The notes: a model not told the origin generated them from the sequence alone. Counted from the stretch's first letter, positions 52,728 to 62,568 are shown. The stretch: DNA of 64,000 bases from Nocardia carnea NBRC 14403 (GCF_000308515.1 NZ_BAFV01000007.1:112438-176437); one strand, 5' to 3'. A program made the numbers and translations.

Positions 52728-53288
52728 TCAGTATGCCCCGAAGACGTTGTCGATCGAGCCGTACCGGGCTGCGGCATAGTTGCAGGCCGCGGCGATATTC
52801 GCGACCGGATCGTAGATATCCCACGAGGTGCCTTCCACATGGTGGGCGGCGAAGGTGGGATCGATGACCTGCATGAGCCCCTTGGACGGGATACCGGCCG
52901 CGGCATTGGAATCCCAGAGATTGATCGCGTGCGGGTTACCGCCGGACTCCCGCATGGCGGTGCGGTGGATCCCCTCGTAGCTCGCCGGGATACCGCGCTG
53001 GCCGAGGATATGCAGCGCGTTGCGGATCCAGCCGTCCAGATTGTCGGGGAAGCTCGGCGGCAGCAGCTGCGGGAGCGGTTGCGGCAGGGGGTGGACGAAC
53101 TGTTGTAGCTGATCCCGCTGCGGTTGCGGCAGCTGCTGTTGCCACTGGTCGGCCTGCTGTTGCAGTTGCTGCGCGGGGCCTTGCAGTTCCGCGGGGACGC
53201 CGGCAATCGGCGCTTCGGCGGCGGCCTGCACGGGGACCGCGAGGGCGGCGGCGACAACGGCCAGTGGCAACAGTTTTCGTAGATACAT
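52728..53288 (-). CDS. Secreted lytic transglycosylase (SLT domain)
   Basis: This exported enzyme of 186 residues has signal YLRKLLPLAVVAAALAVPVQ. A Gln/Pro-rich linker (LQQQADQWQQQLPQPQ) leads to an SLT domain with the catalytic Glu in TAMRESGGNPHAINL, then GLMQVIDPTFAAHH and NIAAACNYAAARYGS. It should cleave peptidoglycan glycan strands. ATG at 53288 fits the signal peptide. It follows the M23 peptidase on the same strand after a 390-bp gap. Confidence 0.88.
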   Translation of the reverse strand: MYLRKLLPLAVVAAALAVPVQAAAEAPIAGVPAELQGPAQQLQQQADQWQQQLPQPQRDQLQQFVHPLPQPLPQLLPPSFPDNLDGWIRNALHILGQRGIPASYEGIHRTAMRESGGNPHAINLWDSNAAAGIPSKGLMQVIDPTFAAHHVEGTSWDIYDPVANIAAACNYAAARYGSIDNVFGAY

Positions 53289-53678
53289 GACGAACTCCGG
53301 CAGCGCGGGATCCACGCCGCCGCGATATCGCCGGCGCCGTTGTTGCGCTGTTTCCTTTTGTGATTGCGTTGTGGAATCTGAGGGTTCAGTTGTCCGCGGC
53401 CGGTAACGCGGTATCCCGTGCGCCGATGGGGTCGGCGGTCGTGGGGCGATGGATATTCGGATGAATATCGGTGCCTCGATAAGCAGGCTTGCGCCCTGTT
53501 CTCCGGCGAATCACAGAATGATTGCGGAAGGTTAACAAAAGGTGAACCAGTCGCGAACTGACGGTTCTATTCTGCTGAGAGAAACGGCTGTACCTGGCAT
53601 TTCTGAGGTATCGATCACACCGGGGGTGTGCCGGGGTGCACCCGCTATCGGGGTACCGAATATTTGCCGGGTGGCAGA
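53289..53678 (-). other. Long leader/promoter region of the transglycosylase gene
   Basis: These 390 bases contain no supported gene and lie upstream of a cell-wall lytic enzyme. The segment GGTTCACCTTTTGTTAACC, read leftwards from about 53560, is AT-rich and repetitive and could be a regulator site. A structured leader is possible, but I could not match it to a known riboswitch. Confidence 0.45.
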
Positions 53679-54920
53679 TCAGCCGTAAGAAAGGCCGTGC
53701 AGTGCCAGCCAGCGCTGCGGATCGACATGCTGACCGCCCATGATGATCTCGAAATGCAGATGTGGGCCACTGGAATCACCGCGATTGCCCATTCGGGCGA
53801 TCTGCATACCGGCGGGCACCCGCTCGCCGACCGAAACGAAGAAATCGTACATATGGCCGTAAACGGAAATGGTGCCGTCGTTGTGCCGGATCCGCACCCA
53901 TAGGCCGAACCCCTGGGCCGGACCCGCGTCGATGACCGTACCGTCGGCGACGGCGTAGATCGGCGTCCCGATCGGTCCGGCGACATCGATACCGCGATGG
54001 AAGGTGCCCCAGCGGCTGCCGAAACCGGAGGTGAACGTGCCGGGAGCCGGGAGGACGAATCCGCCGGGCCCGGGCGGTATGGCACCGGGTGGTAGCGCAC
54101 CTTCGGGAGCGCCGGGCGCGCTGTTGATCCACGGTTGTTCCTGCCCTGCAGCCGCAGCGGCCGCCTCTGCTTTCGCGCGCTGCAGGGTCGCGCGGGCGGC
54201 GGCGGCCACCACGGCCTGTTCGCGGAGCCGCTCACCGTTGTCGATGGCATCGAGATAGCGGCGTACCGAGGGCACCGGGGTGGACAGTTGCAGCGGATGG
54301 GCGACCGCCACACGGTGGGCGATACCCGGCGCGGGGGATTGCTCGGTCACCAGTAGGCCCGCGCCCGCATCCCCGGCGGCCAGTAGCAGGGTGAGTCCCA
54401 GACCGCCGAGGAGGAAACGGTGCCGCCGTGCGGAATCGGCGATATCCTGCGCCGACGGGCGGCGCTCGAGGAGTTCGGTGAGCTCGGCGCGGGTCGGGAT
54501 CCGGTCGCGCAGTGCGGTGAGCTGCCGGCGGGTCCACCGGTGCGCGGCCGCCAGCCGCTGCCGCGGTGTCGGGTGCGTTTCCCGTTCCTGCGTGGCGCGT
54601 TCCCGCCAGCCGGGCGCGATGAGCCGGCCACCGCCCGTCGTCAACGCGTGGCGCAGCAGCGTACGAGGTTCCGGGGCCGGTGTGCCGTCGTCTTCCGGAT
54701 TGTCGGGGAGCGCCACGTCGCAGGCGATTTCCGGTTCGTCCGACAGGGTCCCGATGGTCGCCGTGGTCGCGGATTCCGGTTCCTGCTCCACGGGCGTCGC
54801 CCCGCGCCGGGTGGTCCGGTTCCAGCTACGGCGGAGGGGCCCGGGACCGCTACCGGAAGCGGTGGATCCGGGCTCGGCGGGTGGCGGGCCGGCGGCCGGC
54901 CGGCTGGCCTTGTCGAGCAT
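53679..54920 (-). CDS. M23 family (LytM-type) metallopeptidase
   Basis: This protein of 413 residues has an acidic, Pro-rich N-terminal region and a membrane span, FLLGGLGLTLLLAAGDAGAG. A helical stretch (NGERLREQAVVAAAARATL) precedes a C-terminal M23 domain. Zinc ligands are in FHRGIDVAGP and GPHLHFEI; GSRWGTFHRG and MYDFFVSVGERVPAG are typical. It should hydrolyse peptidoglycan cross-links, or serve as an inactive scaffold. ATG at 54920 was chosen because a longer frame overlaps the aminotransferase on the other strand. Confidence 0.9.
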   Translation of the reverse strand: MLDKASRPAAGPPPAEPGSTASGSGPGPLRRSWNRTTRRGATPVEQEPESATTATIGTLSDEPEIACDVALPDNPEDDGTPAPEPRTLLRHALTTGGGRLIAPGWRERATQERETHPTPRQRLAAAHRWTRRQLTALRDRIPTRAELTELLERRPSAQDIADSARRHRFLLGGLGLTLLLAAGDAGAGLLVTEQSPAPGIAHRVAVAHPLQLSTPVPSVRRYLDAIDNGERLREQAVVAAAARATLQRAKAEAAAAAAGQEQPWINSAPGAPEGALPPGAIPPGPGGFVLPAPGTFTSGFGSRWGTFHRGIDVAGPIGTPIYAVADGTVIDAGPAQGFGLWVRIRHNDGTISVYGHMYDFFVSVGERVPAGMQIARMGNRGDSSGPHLHFEIIMGGQHVDPQRWLALHGLSYG

Positions 54921-54974
54921 CAGAGCAGACCATAGCCGTCGAAGCGTCCGAAGCGGTGTTCTACCGTCGGTCGG

Positions 54975-56138
54975 GTGTCCACTGAATCTCGGCGCTCGAC
55001 CATTCCACCTTTTTACGTGATGGATGTCTGGAAAGCCGCCGCCGAACGCGCCCGAACGCACGGTGATGTGCTGAGCCTGGCCGCGGGCCAGCCCTCCACC
55101 CCGGCTCCGGCGCCGGTGCTGCGTGCTACGAAGGCGGCGATAGATGCCGAATTGTTCGGTTATACCGAGACTTTCGGCATTCTGCCGTTGCGTGAGGCCA
55201 TCGCGGAACATCATCGGCGCACGTACGGTCACCCGGTCGACCCGGACGACGTCGTGGTCACCACCGGGTCGTCGGGGGCCTTCACGCTGATCTTCCTGGC
55301 GGCGTTCGACCCCGGCGACACGGTGGTGGTGGCGCGGCCGGGCTATCCGGCCTACCGCAACACGCTGGCGGCGCTGGGCTGCCGGGTGGTGGAACTGGAC
55401 TGCCGTGCCGAAACGCGGTTCCAGCCCACCGTCGCGATGCTGGACAGCCTGCCCGAAGCGCCGCGCGGATTGATCGTGGCCAGCCCGGCCAACCCGACGG
55501 GCACCATGATCGAGCCCGCCGAACTCGCGGCGGTGGCCCGCTGGTGCGATGCGCACGGCACGCTGCTGATCTCCGACGAGATCTATCACGGCATCACCTA
55601 TGGCGGGGAGCGCACCGCATCGGCCTGGGAGACCTCCCGGTCGGCGGTGGTGATCGGATCGGTATCGAAATACTTCTCGATGACCGGCTGGCGGCTGGGC
55701 TGGATGCTGGCTCCCGCGGCGATCCGTCCGGCACTGCAGCGGCTGGCCTCGAACATGACCGTCTGCCCGCCCGCGATCTCGCAGTATGCGGCGGTGCACG
55801 CCTTCGACGCCGAGTCCCGGGCCGAGCTGGACGGCCATGTGCAGCGGTACGCGACCAACCGCCGGATCCTGCTGGACGGCCTGGCCGCGCTCGGCATCAC
55901 CGATCTCGCCCCCGCCGACGGCGCCTTCTACGCCTACGCCGATATCGGGCACCTCACCGAGGATTCGATGGCATGGTGCGCGGACGTCCTGGCGCATACC
56001 GGGGTGGCGCTGGCGCCCGGCCTGGATTTCGACACCGTGAACGGGAACCGGACCATCCGGCTTTCCTTCGCCGGAGCCACCGCCGATATCGAAACGGCGC
56101 TCACCCGCCTGGCGGGTTATCTGCAACAGCGGGCTTGA
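54975..56138 (+). CDS. PLP-dependent class I/II aminotransferase
   Basis: This 387-residue enzyme has GYTETFGILPLREAIAEH, VTTGSSGAFTLIFLAAFDPG, SPANPTGTMIEPAEL and ISDEIYHGITYGG. The PLP lysine is in GSVSKYFSMTGWRLGW, and NRTIRLSFAG carries the substrate-binding Arg. The amino acid substrate is not known. GTG at 54975 lies 7 nt after TACCGT, a -10 box, so the mRNA may be leaderless. It diverges from the M23 peptidase. Confidence 0.92.
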   Translation: MSTESRRSTIPPFYVMDVWKAAAERARTHGDVLSLAAGQPSTPAPAPVLRATKAAIDAELFGYTETFGILPLREAIAEHHRRTYGHPVDPDDVVVTTGSSGAFTLIFLAAFDPGDTVVVARPGYPAYRNTLAALGCRVVELDCRAETRFQPTVAMLDSLPEAPRGLIVASPANPTGTMIEPAELAAVARWCDAHGTLLISDEIYHGITYGGERTASAWETSRSAVVIGSVSKYFSMTGWRLGWMLAPAAIRPALQRLASNMTVCPPAISQYAAVHAFDAESRAELDGHVQRYATNRRILLDGLAALGITDLAPADGAFYAYADIGHLTEDSMAWCADVLAHTGVALAPGLDFDTVNGNRTIRLSFAGATADIETALTRLAGYLQQRA

Positions 56139-56274
56139 CACAATCTCTCTGCCCGGCAACAACTTTGCACAGTACGACACCATCGCTGCGAGGATGCGGT
56201 AGAAACATCGATGGCTGTTTCCCCTTTCCCTCATTTAGCACGGATGTACTGATGACGACTGGCACGATGGCACG

Positions 56275-56913
56275 GTGATAACCGCGACGACTCCGAAAGG
56301 TGAACGGCGTCGCCAGGCGCTGGTGGCTGCGGCCGCTGAACTGCTGCTCGAAGGCGGTTTCGATGCGGTGCGGCACCGATCGGTCGCGACCCGCGCCGAA
56401 CTCCCGCTGGCTTCGACGACGTACTACTTCGAATCGCTCGAGGATCTGATCGCACGCGCCGTGGAGTTCAGCGGTAACGCCGAACTCGAGGCGATGCGGC
56501 GGCGCGTCGGTGAGGTGACCCACCGCCGCCGCGGTGCGGAGGCGACCGTCGACCTGGTACTCGACCTGCTGATCGGCTCCGACGGGGTGGACGACGGCGC
56601 GCGGGGCCGGTTGATCGCCCGCTACGAGCGCACCGTCGCCTCCGCGCGGCATCCCGAGCTACGCGAGGTCCAGCTCCGACTACGCGGGCAGCTCGACGAG
56701 CTGCTTGCCGATGTGCTGCGCCGATCCGACCGGATCGTGCGGCCCGAACAACTTCGCAGGCTGGTCGCGGTGGTCGACGGCGCGGCGGTCGCCGCCCTGA
56801 GCGAACCCGATCCGCAACCTCGGCGGCTGGCCCGCGGAGCACTGCTGGAGGTCATCGATATCGTCGCTCCGGCGACGCACCAGCCGATGGACCGGTACCG
56901 GTCATTAGACTGA
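56275..56913 (+). CDS. TetR family transcriptional regulator (Rv0775 type)
   Basis: This regulator of 212 residues has an N-terminal helix-turn-helix, RRQALVAAAAELLLEGGFDA then VATRAELPLASTTYYFESLE. The C-terminal ligand domain is helical with RYERTVASARHPELREVQLR. It lies immediately upstream of purB, 6 nt away, as in mycobacteria. Its target is unknown. The start is GTG at 56275. Confidence 0.88.
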   Translation: MITATTPKGERRRQALVAAAAELLLEGGFDAVRHRSVATRAELPLASTTYYFESLEDLIARAVEFSGNAELEAMRRRVGEVTHRRRGAEATVDLVLDLLIGSDGVDDGARGRLIARYERTVASARHPELREVQLRLRGQLDELLADVLRRSDRIVRPEQLRRLVAVVDGAAVAALSEPDPQPRRLARGALLEVIDIVAPATHQPMDRYRSLD

Positions 56914-56919
56914 CCGGAC

Positions 56920-58347
56920 GTGACCTCCGACCTGATTCCCAACGTCCTCGCCACCCGCTACGCCGGCCCGCAGCTGGTGCATCTGTGGTCTCCCGAGCAC
57001 AAGATCGTGCTCGAGCGGCGGCTGTGGCTGGAGGTGTTGCGCGCCCAGTCCGAGCTGGGTGTGGAAGTCCCGGCCGGAGTGGTCGCGGATTACGAGCGGG
57101 TCGTCGAACAGGTCGACCTGGCATCGATCGCCGAACGCGAGCGGGTGACCCGTCACGATGTGAAGGCCCGGATCGAGGAATTCAACGCTCTCGCCGGCCA
57201 CGAACATGTGCACAAGGGAATGACCAGCCGCGATCTCACCGAAAACGTCGAACAGCTGCAGATCCGGCTGTCACTGGAACATATCCACGCGCACGGGGTC
57301 GCGGTGGCCGCCCGGCTCGCCGAACGCGCCGCCGAATACCAGGCGCTGGTGATGGCGGGCCGCTCGCACAATGTGGCGGCACAGGCCACCACCCTCGGTA
57401 AACGATTCGCCTCGGCCGCCGACGAACTGCTCATCGGCCTCACCCGGCTGCGGGAACTGATCGAGCGCTATCCGCTGCGCGGGATCAAGGGCCCGATGGG
57501 GACCGCGCAGGACATGCTGGACCTGCTCGGCGGTGACGCCGCGAAACTGGCCGCCCTGGAGCAGCAGGTGGCCCGGCATCTCGGCTTCACCAGTGTGTTC
57601 ACCAGCGTGGGCCAGATCTATCCGCGTTCGCTGGATCACGATGTGCTGTCCGCGCTGGTGCAGATCGGCGCCGCGCAGTCCTCGCTGGCGCACACCATCC
57701 GGCTGATGGCCGGACACGAACTGGTCACCGAAGGCTTCCAGCCCGGGCAGGTCGGCAGTTCGGCCATGCCGCACAAGATGAACACCCGTTCTTGTGAACG
57801 GGTCAACGGGTTGCAGGTGGTGCTGCGCGGGTACGGGTCGATGGCGGCCGAGCTCGCGGGGGCGCAGTGGAACGAAGGTGACGTGTTCTGCTCGGTGGTG
57901 CGCCGGGTCGCGCTGCCGGACGCGTTCTTCGCCCTCGACGGTATGACCGAAACCTTCCTGACGGTGCTCGCCGAATTCGGCGCCTACCCGGCGGTGGTCG
58001 CCCGCGAACTGGATCGCTACCTGCCCTTCCTGGCCACCACGCGCATCCTGATGGCCGCCGTCCGCGCCGGGGTCGGGCGGGAAGCGGCCCATGAGGTGAT
58101 CAAGGAACACGCGGTCGCGGTGGCGCTGGCAATGCGCGAACAGGGGCGTGAACCCGATCTGCTGGACCGTCTCGCGGCCGACGACCGTCTCCCGCTGGAC
58201 CGTGCCGCCCTGGACACGGCGCTGGCAGACAAGTCGGCGTTCATCGGCGCGGCGGACGCCCAGGTCGCCGATATCGTCGCCCAGGTGGGCAAGCTGACCG
58301 ACGCCTACCCCGAGGCCGCCCGCTACACGCCCGCACCCATTCTCTGA
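56920..58347 (+). CDS. purB: Adenylosuccinate lyase PurB
   Basis: This lyase of 475 residues acts twice in purine synthesis, releasing fumarate. NEFNALAG-like EEFNALAGHEHVHKGMTSRD, GRSHNVAAQATTLGKRF and the signature GSSAMPHKMNTRSCERV are present. Size and order fit the actinobacterial form. GTG at 56920 is close to TAGACT, so a second, leaderless promoter is possible besides read-through from the TetR gene. Confidence 0.95.
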   Translation: MTSDLIPNVLATRYAGPQLVHLWSPEHKIVLERRLWLEVLRAQSELGVEVPAGVVADYERVVEQVDLASIAERERVTRHDVKARIEEFNALAGHEHVHKGMTSRDLTENVEQLQIRLSLEHIHAHGVAVAARLAERAAEYQALVMAGRSHNVAAQATTLGKRFASAADELLIGLTRLRELIERYPLRGIKGPMGTAQDMLDLLGGDAAKLAALEQQVARHLGFTSVFTSVGQIYPRSLDHDVLSALVQIGAAQSSLAHTIRLMAGHELVTEGFQPGQVGSSAMPHKMNTRSCERVNGLQVVLRGYGSMAAELAGAQWNEGDVFCSVVRRVALPDAFFALDGMTETFLTVLAEFGAYPAVVARELDRYLPFLATTRILMAAVRAGVGREAAHEVIKEHAVAVALAMREQGREPDLLDRLAADDRLPLDRAALDTALADKSAFIGAADAQVADIVAQVGKLTDAYPEAARYTPAPIL

Positions 58348-58395
58348 CGGCGTATCCGAGGCTTCGGGCACGCTTTTCTCAGACATAGTGGCGTT

Positions 58396-58827
58396 ATGGA
58401 TCCGTATTCGATTTTCGCCGACATCATCGCCGGACGGGCTCCGGCCAGCCGGGTGTACGAGGACGACGATGTGCTCGCGTTCATGGATATCCGGCCGCTG
58501 ACCCCGGGCCATCTGCTGGTTGTTCCGAAGGTCCCGGCCCGGAACCTCGCTGAGCTGGATCCGGAAATCGGGGGCAAGTTGTTCAAGGTGGGGCAGCGGC
58601 TGGCAGCGGCGCTGCGGGCGAGCGAAGTGGCCTGTGACGGCGTGAACTTCTTCCTCGCCGACGGCGTGACCGCGGGCCAGGAGGTTTTCCACGTCCACCT
58701 GCACGTCATCCCGCGGACTCCCGGAGACGGGTTCGGATTGCGGGCGCGTCCGCGGACGCCGCCGCGCGCCGACCTGGACTACCTCGCCGGTTCCGTCAGG
58801 GGCGCGCTGGAGCGGGGAACGCGTTAG
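58396..58827 (+). CDS. HIT family protein
   Basis: This protein of 143 residues has the triad in FHVHLHVIPRTP, with IFADIIAGRAPASRVYEDDD and LTPGHLLVVPKVPARNL upstream. It is of the protein-kinase-C-inhibitor-like HIT branch, probably hydrolysing nucleoside phosphoramidates. It follows purB by 48 bp. It differs from the HIT protein at 49969, which lacks the GDGFGLRARP tail. Confidence 0.92.
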   Translation: MDPYSIFADIIAGRAPASRVYEDDDVLAFMDIRPLTPGHLLVVPKVPARNLAELDPEIGGKLFKVGQRLAAALRASEVACDGVNFFLADGVTAGQEVFHVHLHVIPRTPGDGFGLRARPRTPPRADLDYLAGSVRGALERGTR

Positions 58828-59237
58828 GGAGTGCCCTCGAAACCACTCGCTAGCCGGTCAGGGGGTGTTTTCGCCGTTGTTCGGTCTGTGTGTGCCGACT
58901 GCCCGGCGGTCGATTCGCGACACCACCCGGTGTGCGGCTCGGTGCCGGCGTTCCGGTCTGTCGGCTGTTCCTCTGATGTGGGCGGCGGGACCCGCCGTCC
59001 GGAGGGGTACGCCTGCTGGAGATTCGGGCCCGGTCGGGCGCATAACGGGGGCGGCCGGCGTGATTCCCACTGCCGGAGCGGTTTCGCGGGGTTGAGCGTC
59101 CGAGGCAACGTAAGGTCGTGTATCAATAACTTTTGGACCGTTTGCTGTTCGAATGCTGAATGTCGACGATATCGCCGGGGCATGATGGTGTGAGTTGGCC
59201 TACGCCGAGTTCTGGGTGGGGATACGGAGGTGTGGAC
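58828..59237. other. Intergenic region before the esterase gene
   Basis: No gene is supported in these 410 bases. The AT-richer stretch around 59110-59160 is a likely promoter region. Open frames on both strands have no ribosome-binding sites. Confidence 0.5.
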
Positions 59238-60197
59238 GTGCGGTTGTTCAGGTTAGCTGTGCTCATGCTGGCGGTGGTCGGATTTGTTGCCGGCCTCCCG
59301 GTTCTCCGGCCGGCTCCGGCGGCTGCGGCCGAGGTCGTCGGGATCGACGCGCTGAGCCCCACCAGGTCCGCGGTGTTCATTGCCTCGCCCGCGATGAACG
59401 AGGTCGTGCAGGTGCAGGTGCTGCATCCGGCCGGTGGTGGTTCGCGGCCCAGCTACTACCTGCTCGACGGGCTGGACCCGGGGGTCGGGCAGAGCACCTG
59501 GACCAACGCCACCGATGCCGAGCCGTTCTTCCAAGGGAAGAACGTGAACGTGGTGCTGCCGGTCGGCGGTAAGGCCAGCTATTTCACCGACTGGCAGCGT
59601 CCCGACCCGGCCCTGGGCAACTACAAGTGGGAAACCTTCCTCACCCAGGAATTGCCGCCCATCATCGACGCCAACTTCGCCGGTAACGGGGTGAACGCGA
59701 TCGGCGGATTGTCGATGGGCGGGCATGCGGCCTACATCCTGGCTGCTCGGCATCCTGCCCTGTACACCGCGGTCGCCGGGTACAGCGCCTGCCCGGATAC
59801 GGGGATGGCCACCGGCGCGGTGCAGTTCTCGATCATGACCCGTGGCGGAAATCCCGACAATATGTGGGGTCCGGGCGGCAGCCCGGCCTGGGCGGCCCAC
59901 GATCCGGCCCTCATGCTGGACCGGTTGCGCGGTAAAACCCTGTACCTGTCCACCGGGACGGGTCTGCCGGGGCCGCACGAACTGGAATTGAAACCGCAGC
60001 TGCCCGAGAACATCGTGCTCGGCGGCCCGATCGAGTTCGCGGTCGATACCTGTGTGATCGCCTTCGAGCGGCGGGCGCGGGCGGCCGGCGTGCCGATCCG
60101 GGTCGATTACAGCCCGGTCGGTACCCATTCCTGGTCGTACTGGAACGACCATCTCAAGGCGTCCTGGCCGGTCGTCGGCCGCGCGATCGGGGCGTAG
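59238..60197 (+). CDS. Secreted antigen-85-like esterase (mycolyltransferase family)
   Basis: This exported protein of 319 residues has signal LFRLAVLMLAVVGFVAGLPV and an AEVVGIDALSP start. SYYLLDGLDPGVGQSTWTNA, GLSMGGHAAYILAARHP with the catalytic Ser, and YSPVGTHSWSYWNDHLK with the His are typical of the antigen 85/esterase D superfamily. It matches the Rv0774c type near purB in mycobacteria. GTG at 59238 is 7 nt after GGAGG. Whether it transfers mycolates or acts as an esterase is open. Confidence 0.88.
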   Translation: MRLFRLAVLMLAVVGFVAGLPVLRPAPAAAAEVVGIDALSPTRSAVFIASPAMNEVVQVQVLHPAGGGSRPSYYLLDGLDPGVGQSTWTNATDAEPFFQGKNVNVVLPVGGKASYFTDWQRPDPALGNYKWETFLTQELPPIIDANFAGNGVNAIGGLSMGGHAAYILAARHPALYTAVAGYSACPDTGMATGAVQFSIMTRGGNPDNMWGPGGSPAWAAHDPALMLDRLRGKTLYLSTGTGLPGPHELELKPQLPENIVLGGPIEFAVDTCVIAFERRARAAGVPIRVDYSPVGTHSWSYWNDHLKASWPVVGRAIGA

Positions 60198-60221
60198 GGC
60201 CGGGCCGCTACGGTGGTGGCC

Positions 60222-62387
60222 ATGGCTGACACTGGTGGTCCGATGACCGAGGCGGTGACGGCGCCGACGGCGAAAACGGTGCCGCAGGAGCGAGTGCATC
60301 ACGGCGATCGTTTCGTCGACGAATACGAGTGGCTGCGGGATAAGGACAACCCGGAGGTCATCGCCTATCTGGAGGCCGAGAACGCCTACACCGAGGCGCA
60401 GACCGCGCAGCTGGCACCGCTGCGGGAGAAAATCTTCGACGAGATCAAATCCCGCACCCAGGAAACCGATCTGTCGGTGCCCACCCGGCTGGGCGAGTAC
60501 TGGTACTACTCGCGCAGCTTCGAGGGCAAGCAGTACGGCGTGCAGTGCCGCTGCCCGATCGACGCCGCCGCGGCCGGTATCGATGCCTGGACTCCGCCGA
60601 AGCTGGAGACCGATACCGAGATCCCCGGCGAGCAGGTGCTGCTGGACAGCAACGAGCTGGCCGAGGGCCACGATTTCTTCGCCCTCGGCGCGTTCTCGAT
60701 CAGCCACGACGGTAACCTGCTGGCCTTCTCGGTCGATACCGCCGGCGATGAGCGCTACACGCTGCGGTTCAAGGATCTGCGTACCGGTGAACTGCTCGGC
60801 GACGAGATCGCGCGGACCGCGCCGGGGGCCACCTGGTCGCTGGACGGCAGCCATGTCTTCTATCAGACGGTCGACGAATCGTGGCGGCCCGATACCGTCT
60901 GGCGGCACCGGCTCGGCGCCGCCACCGAAACCGATGTCAAGGTCTTCCACGAACCGGACGAGCGGTACTGGGTGAGCATCGGCGGCACCAGGTCCGAGAA
61001 GTACCTGATGATCTGGGTCGGCTCCAAGATCACCACCGAGGGCTGGGTGCTGGAATCGGATAACCCGACCGGTGAGTTCCGGGTACTGATGGCCCGCCGT
61101 GAGGGCGTGGAGTACGCCGCCGAACACGCGGTGGTGGCGGGACAGGACCGGTTCCTGATTCTGCACAACGACATCGTGGACGGAGTGAAGGCGGAGAACT
61201 TCGTACTGGCCGAGGCCCCGGCCGACGATCCCGCGCAGCTGCGCACGTTGATCGGGCACCGCGACGATGTACGGCTCGAGGATATCGACGCGTTCGCCGG
61301 GCAGCTGGTGCTCAGCTACCGCCGGGAGGCGCTGCCGCGGGTAGCGGTGTGGCCGCTCGGCCCGGACGGTTACGGCGAGCTGCGCGAGATCGAATTCGAC
61401 CTCGAGCTCTACAGTGCCGGGCTCGGATCCTGCCCGGAATGGGATCAGCCCACCCTGCGGGTCGGGTTGACCTCGTTCATCACCCCCACCCAGGTTTTCG
61501 ATTATGTGGTGGACACCGGGGAACTGCTGCTGCGCAAGGAACAGCCCGTGCTCGGCGGCTACGACGCCGGAGACTATGTACAACACCGTGATTGGGCCGA
61601 GGCCGCGGACGGCACCCGGATCCCGATCTCGATCGTCGCCCGCCGCGATACGGACCTGAGCAGCGGCCCGAAACCGTTGCTGCTCTACGGGTACGGCTCC
61701 TACGAGGCCAGTATGGACCCCGGGTTCTCGGTATCGCGGCTGTCGCTGCTGGACCGCGGAATGGTTTTCGCCATCGCCCATGTGCGCGGCGGCGGCGAAA
61801 TGGGCCGGTTGTGGTACGAGAACGGCAAAACCCTCACCAAGAAGAACACCTTCACCGATTTCGTCGACTGCGCACGGCATCTCGTGGACAACGCGACCAC
61901 ATCGGCGGACCGGATGATCGCCGACGGCGGCAGCGCGGGCGGCCTGCTGGTGGGTGCGGTGGCGAATATGGCACCGGAACTCTTCGCCGGGGTACTGGCC
62001 AATGTGCCCTTCGTCGACCCGCTGACCTCCATCCTCGATCCCTCGCTCCCGCTGACCGTGATCGAATGGGACGAATGGGGAAACCCATTGGCGGACAAGG
62101 ACGTCTACGATTACATGAAATCGTATTCGCCCTACGAGAACGTGGTGGCGCAGGACTATCCGGCCATCCTCGCCATCACCAGCATCAACGACACCCGGGT
62201 GCTGTACGTCGAACCGGCGAAATGGGTCGCGAAACTCCGCGCCACCAAAACCGGGGATGCGCCACTGCTGCTCAAGACCGAGATGAGCGCCGGCCACGGC
62301 GGCGTCAGCGGACGGTACGAGAAATGGCGTGAGGTCGCGTTCGAGTACGCGTGGGTACTCGACACCGTGGGGGCCGGTAACCGGTAG
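60222..62387 (+). CDS. ptrB: Oligopeptidase B (prolyl oligopeptidase family) PtrB
   Basis: This serine peptidase of 721 residues cleaves short peptides after basic residues. An N-terminal beta-propeller of about 430 residues starts with HHGDRFVDEYEWLRDKDNPE. The C-terminal hydrolase has YGYGSYEASMDPGFSVSRL, HVRGGGEMGRLWYENGK, the nucleophile in DGGSAGGLLVGA, Asp in SINDTRVLYVEP and His in SAGHGGVSGR. ATG at 60222 lies 7 nt after TACGGT, consistent with a leaderless start. In M. tuberculosis this gene is split (Rv0781/Rv0782); here it is intact. Confidence 0.93.
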   Translation: MADTGGPMTEAVTAPTAKTVPQERVHHGDRFVDEYEWLRDKDNPEVIAYLEAENAYTEAQTAQLAPLREKIFDEIKSRTQETDLSVPTRLGEYWYYSRSFEGKQYGVQCRCPIDAAAAGIDAWTPPKLETDTEIPGEQVLLDSNELAEGHDFFALGAFSISHDGNLLAFSVDTAGDERYTLRFKDLRTGELLGDEIARTAPGATWSLDGSHVFYQTVDESWRPDTVWRHRLGAATETDVKVFHEPDERYWVSIGGTRSEKYLMIWVGSKITTEGWVLESDNPTGEFRVLMARREGVEYAAEHAVVAGQDRFLILHNDIVDGVKAENFVLAEAPADDPAQLRTLIGHRDDVRLEDIDAFAGQLVLSYRREALPRVAVWPLGPDGYGELREIEFDLELYSAGLGSCPEWDQPTLRVGLTSFITPTQVFDYVVDTGELLLRKEQPVLGGYDAGDYVQHRDWAEAADGTRIPISIVARRDTDLSSGPKPLLLYGYGSYEASMDPGFSVSRLSLLDRGMVFAIAHVRGGGEMGRLWYENGKTLTKKNTFTDFVDCARHLVDNATTSADRMIADGGSAGGLLVGAVANMAPELFAGVLANVPFVDPLTSILDPSLPLTVIEWDEWGNPLADKDVYDYMKSYSPYENVVAQDYPAILAITSINDTRVLYVEPAKWVAKLRATKTGDAPLLLKTEMSAGHGGVSGRYEKWREVAFEYAWVLDTVGAGNR

Positions 62388-62568
62388 CCACGCGGCGATC
62401 GGTTCGGCGGCGCTCGCATGGGCGATCCGGCCGCGGGGCGGCGCAACCGGGCCGCGTCCGGATGTTCGCCGGGCGGTCATACCCGCTGCACGGTTTGGTC
62501 ACCGGACCTGCATGTATAGGTCATCGGTATTGCATACGGCCGTCACCTGCGGCTGCCACCATTGGTAC

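Noticed and set aside
49817..53257. Leftward open frame of over 1100 codons opposite purD
   Set aside because: It overlaps purD, the HIT gene and the tRNA region. PurD has all family motifs, and the antisense product has none.
53289..53678. ydaO (c-di-AMP) riboswitch in front of the transglycosylase
   Set aside because: The genomic context is right, but I could not match the conserved riboswitch segments by eye. A covariance search would decide.
59253..62480. Leftward open frame of over 1000 codons opposite the esterase and ptrB
   Set aside because: Both genes on the other strand have complete catalytic motifs. The antisense product is His/Gly/Val-rich low-complexity sequence.
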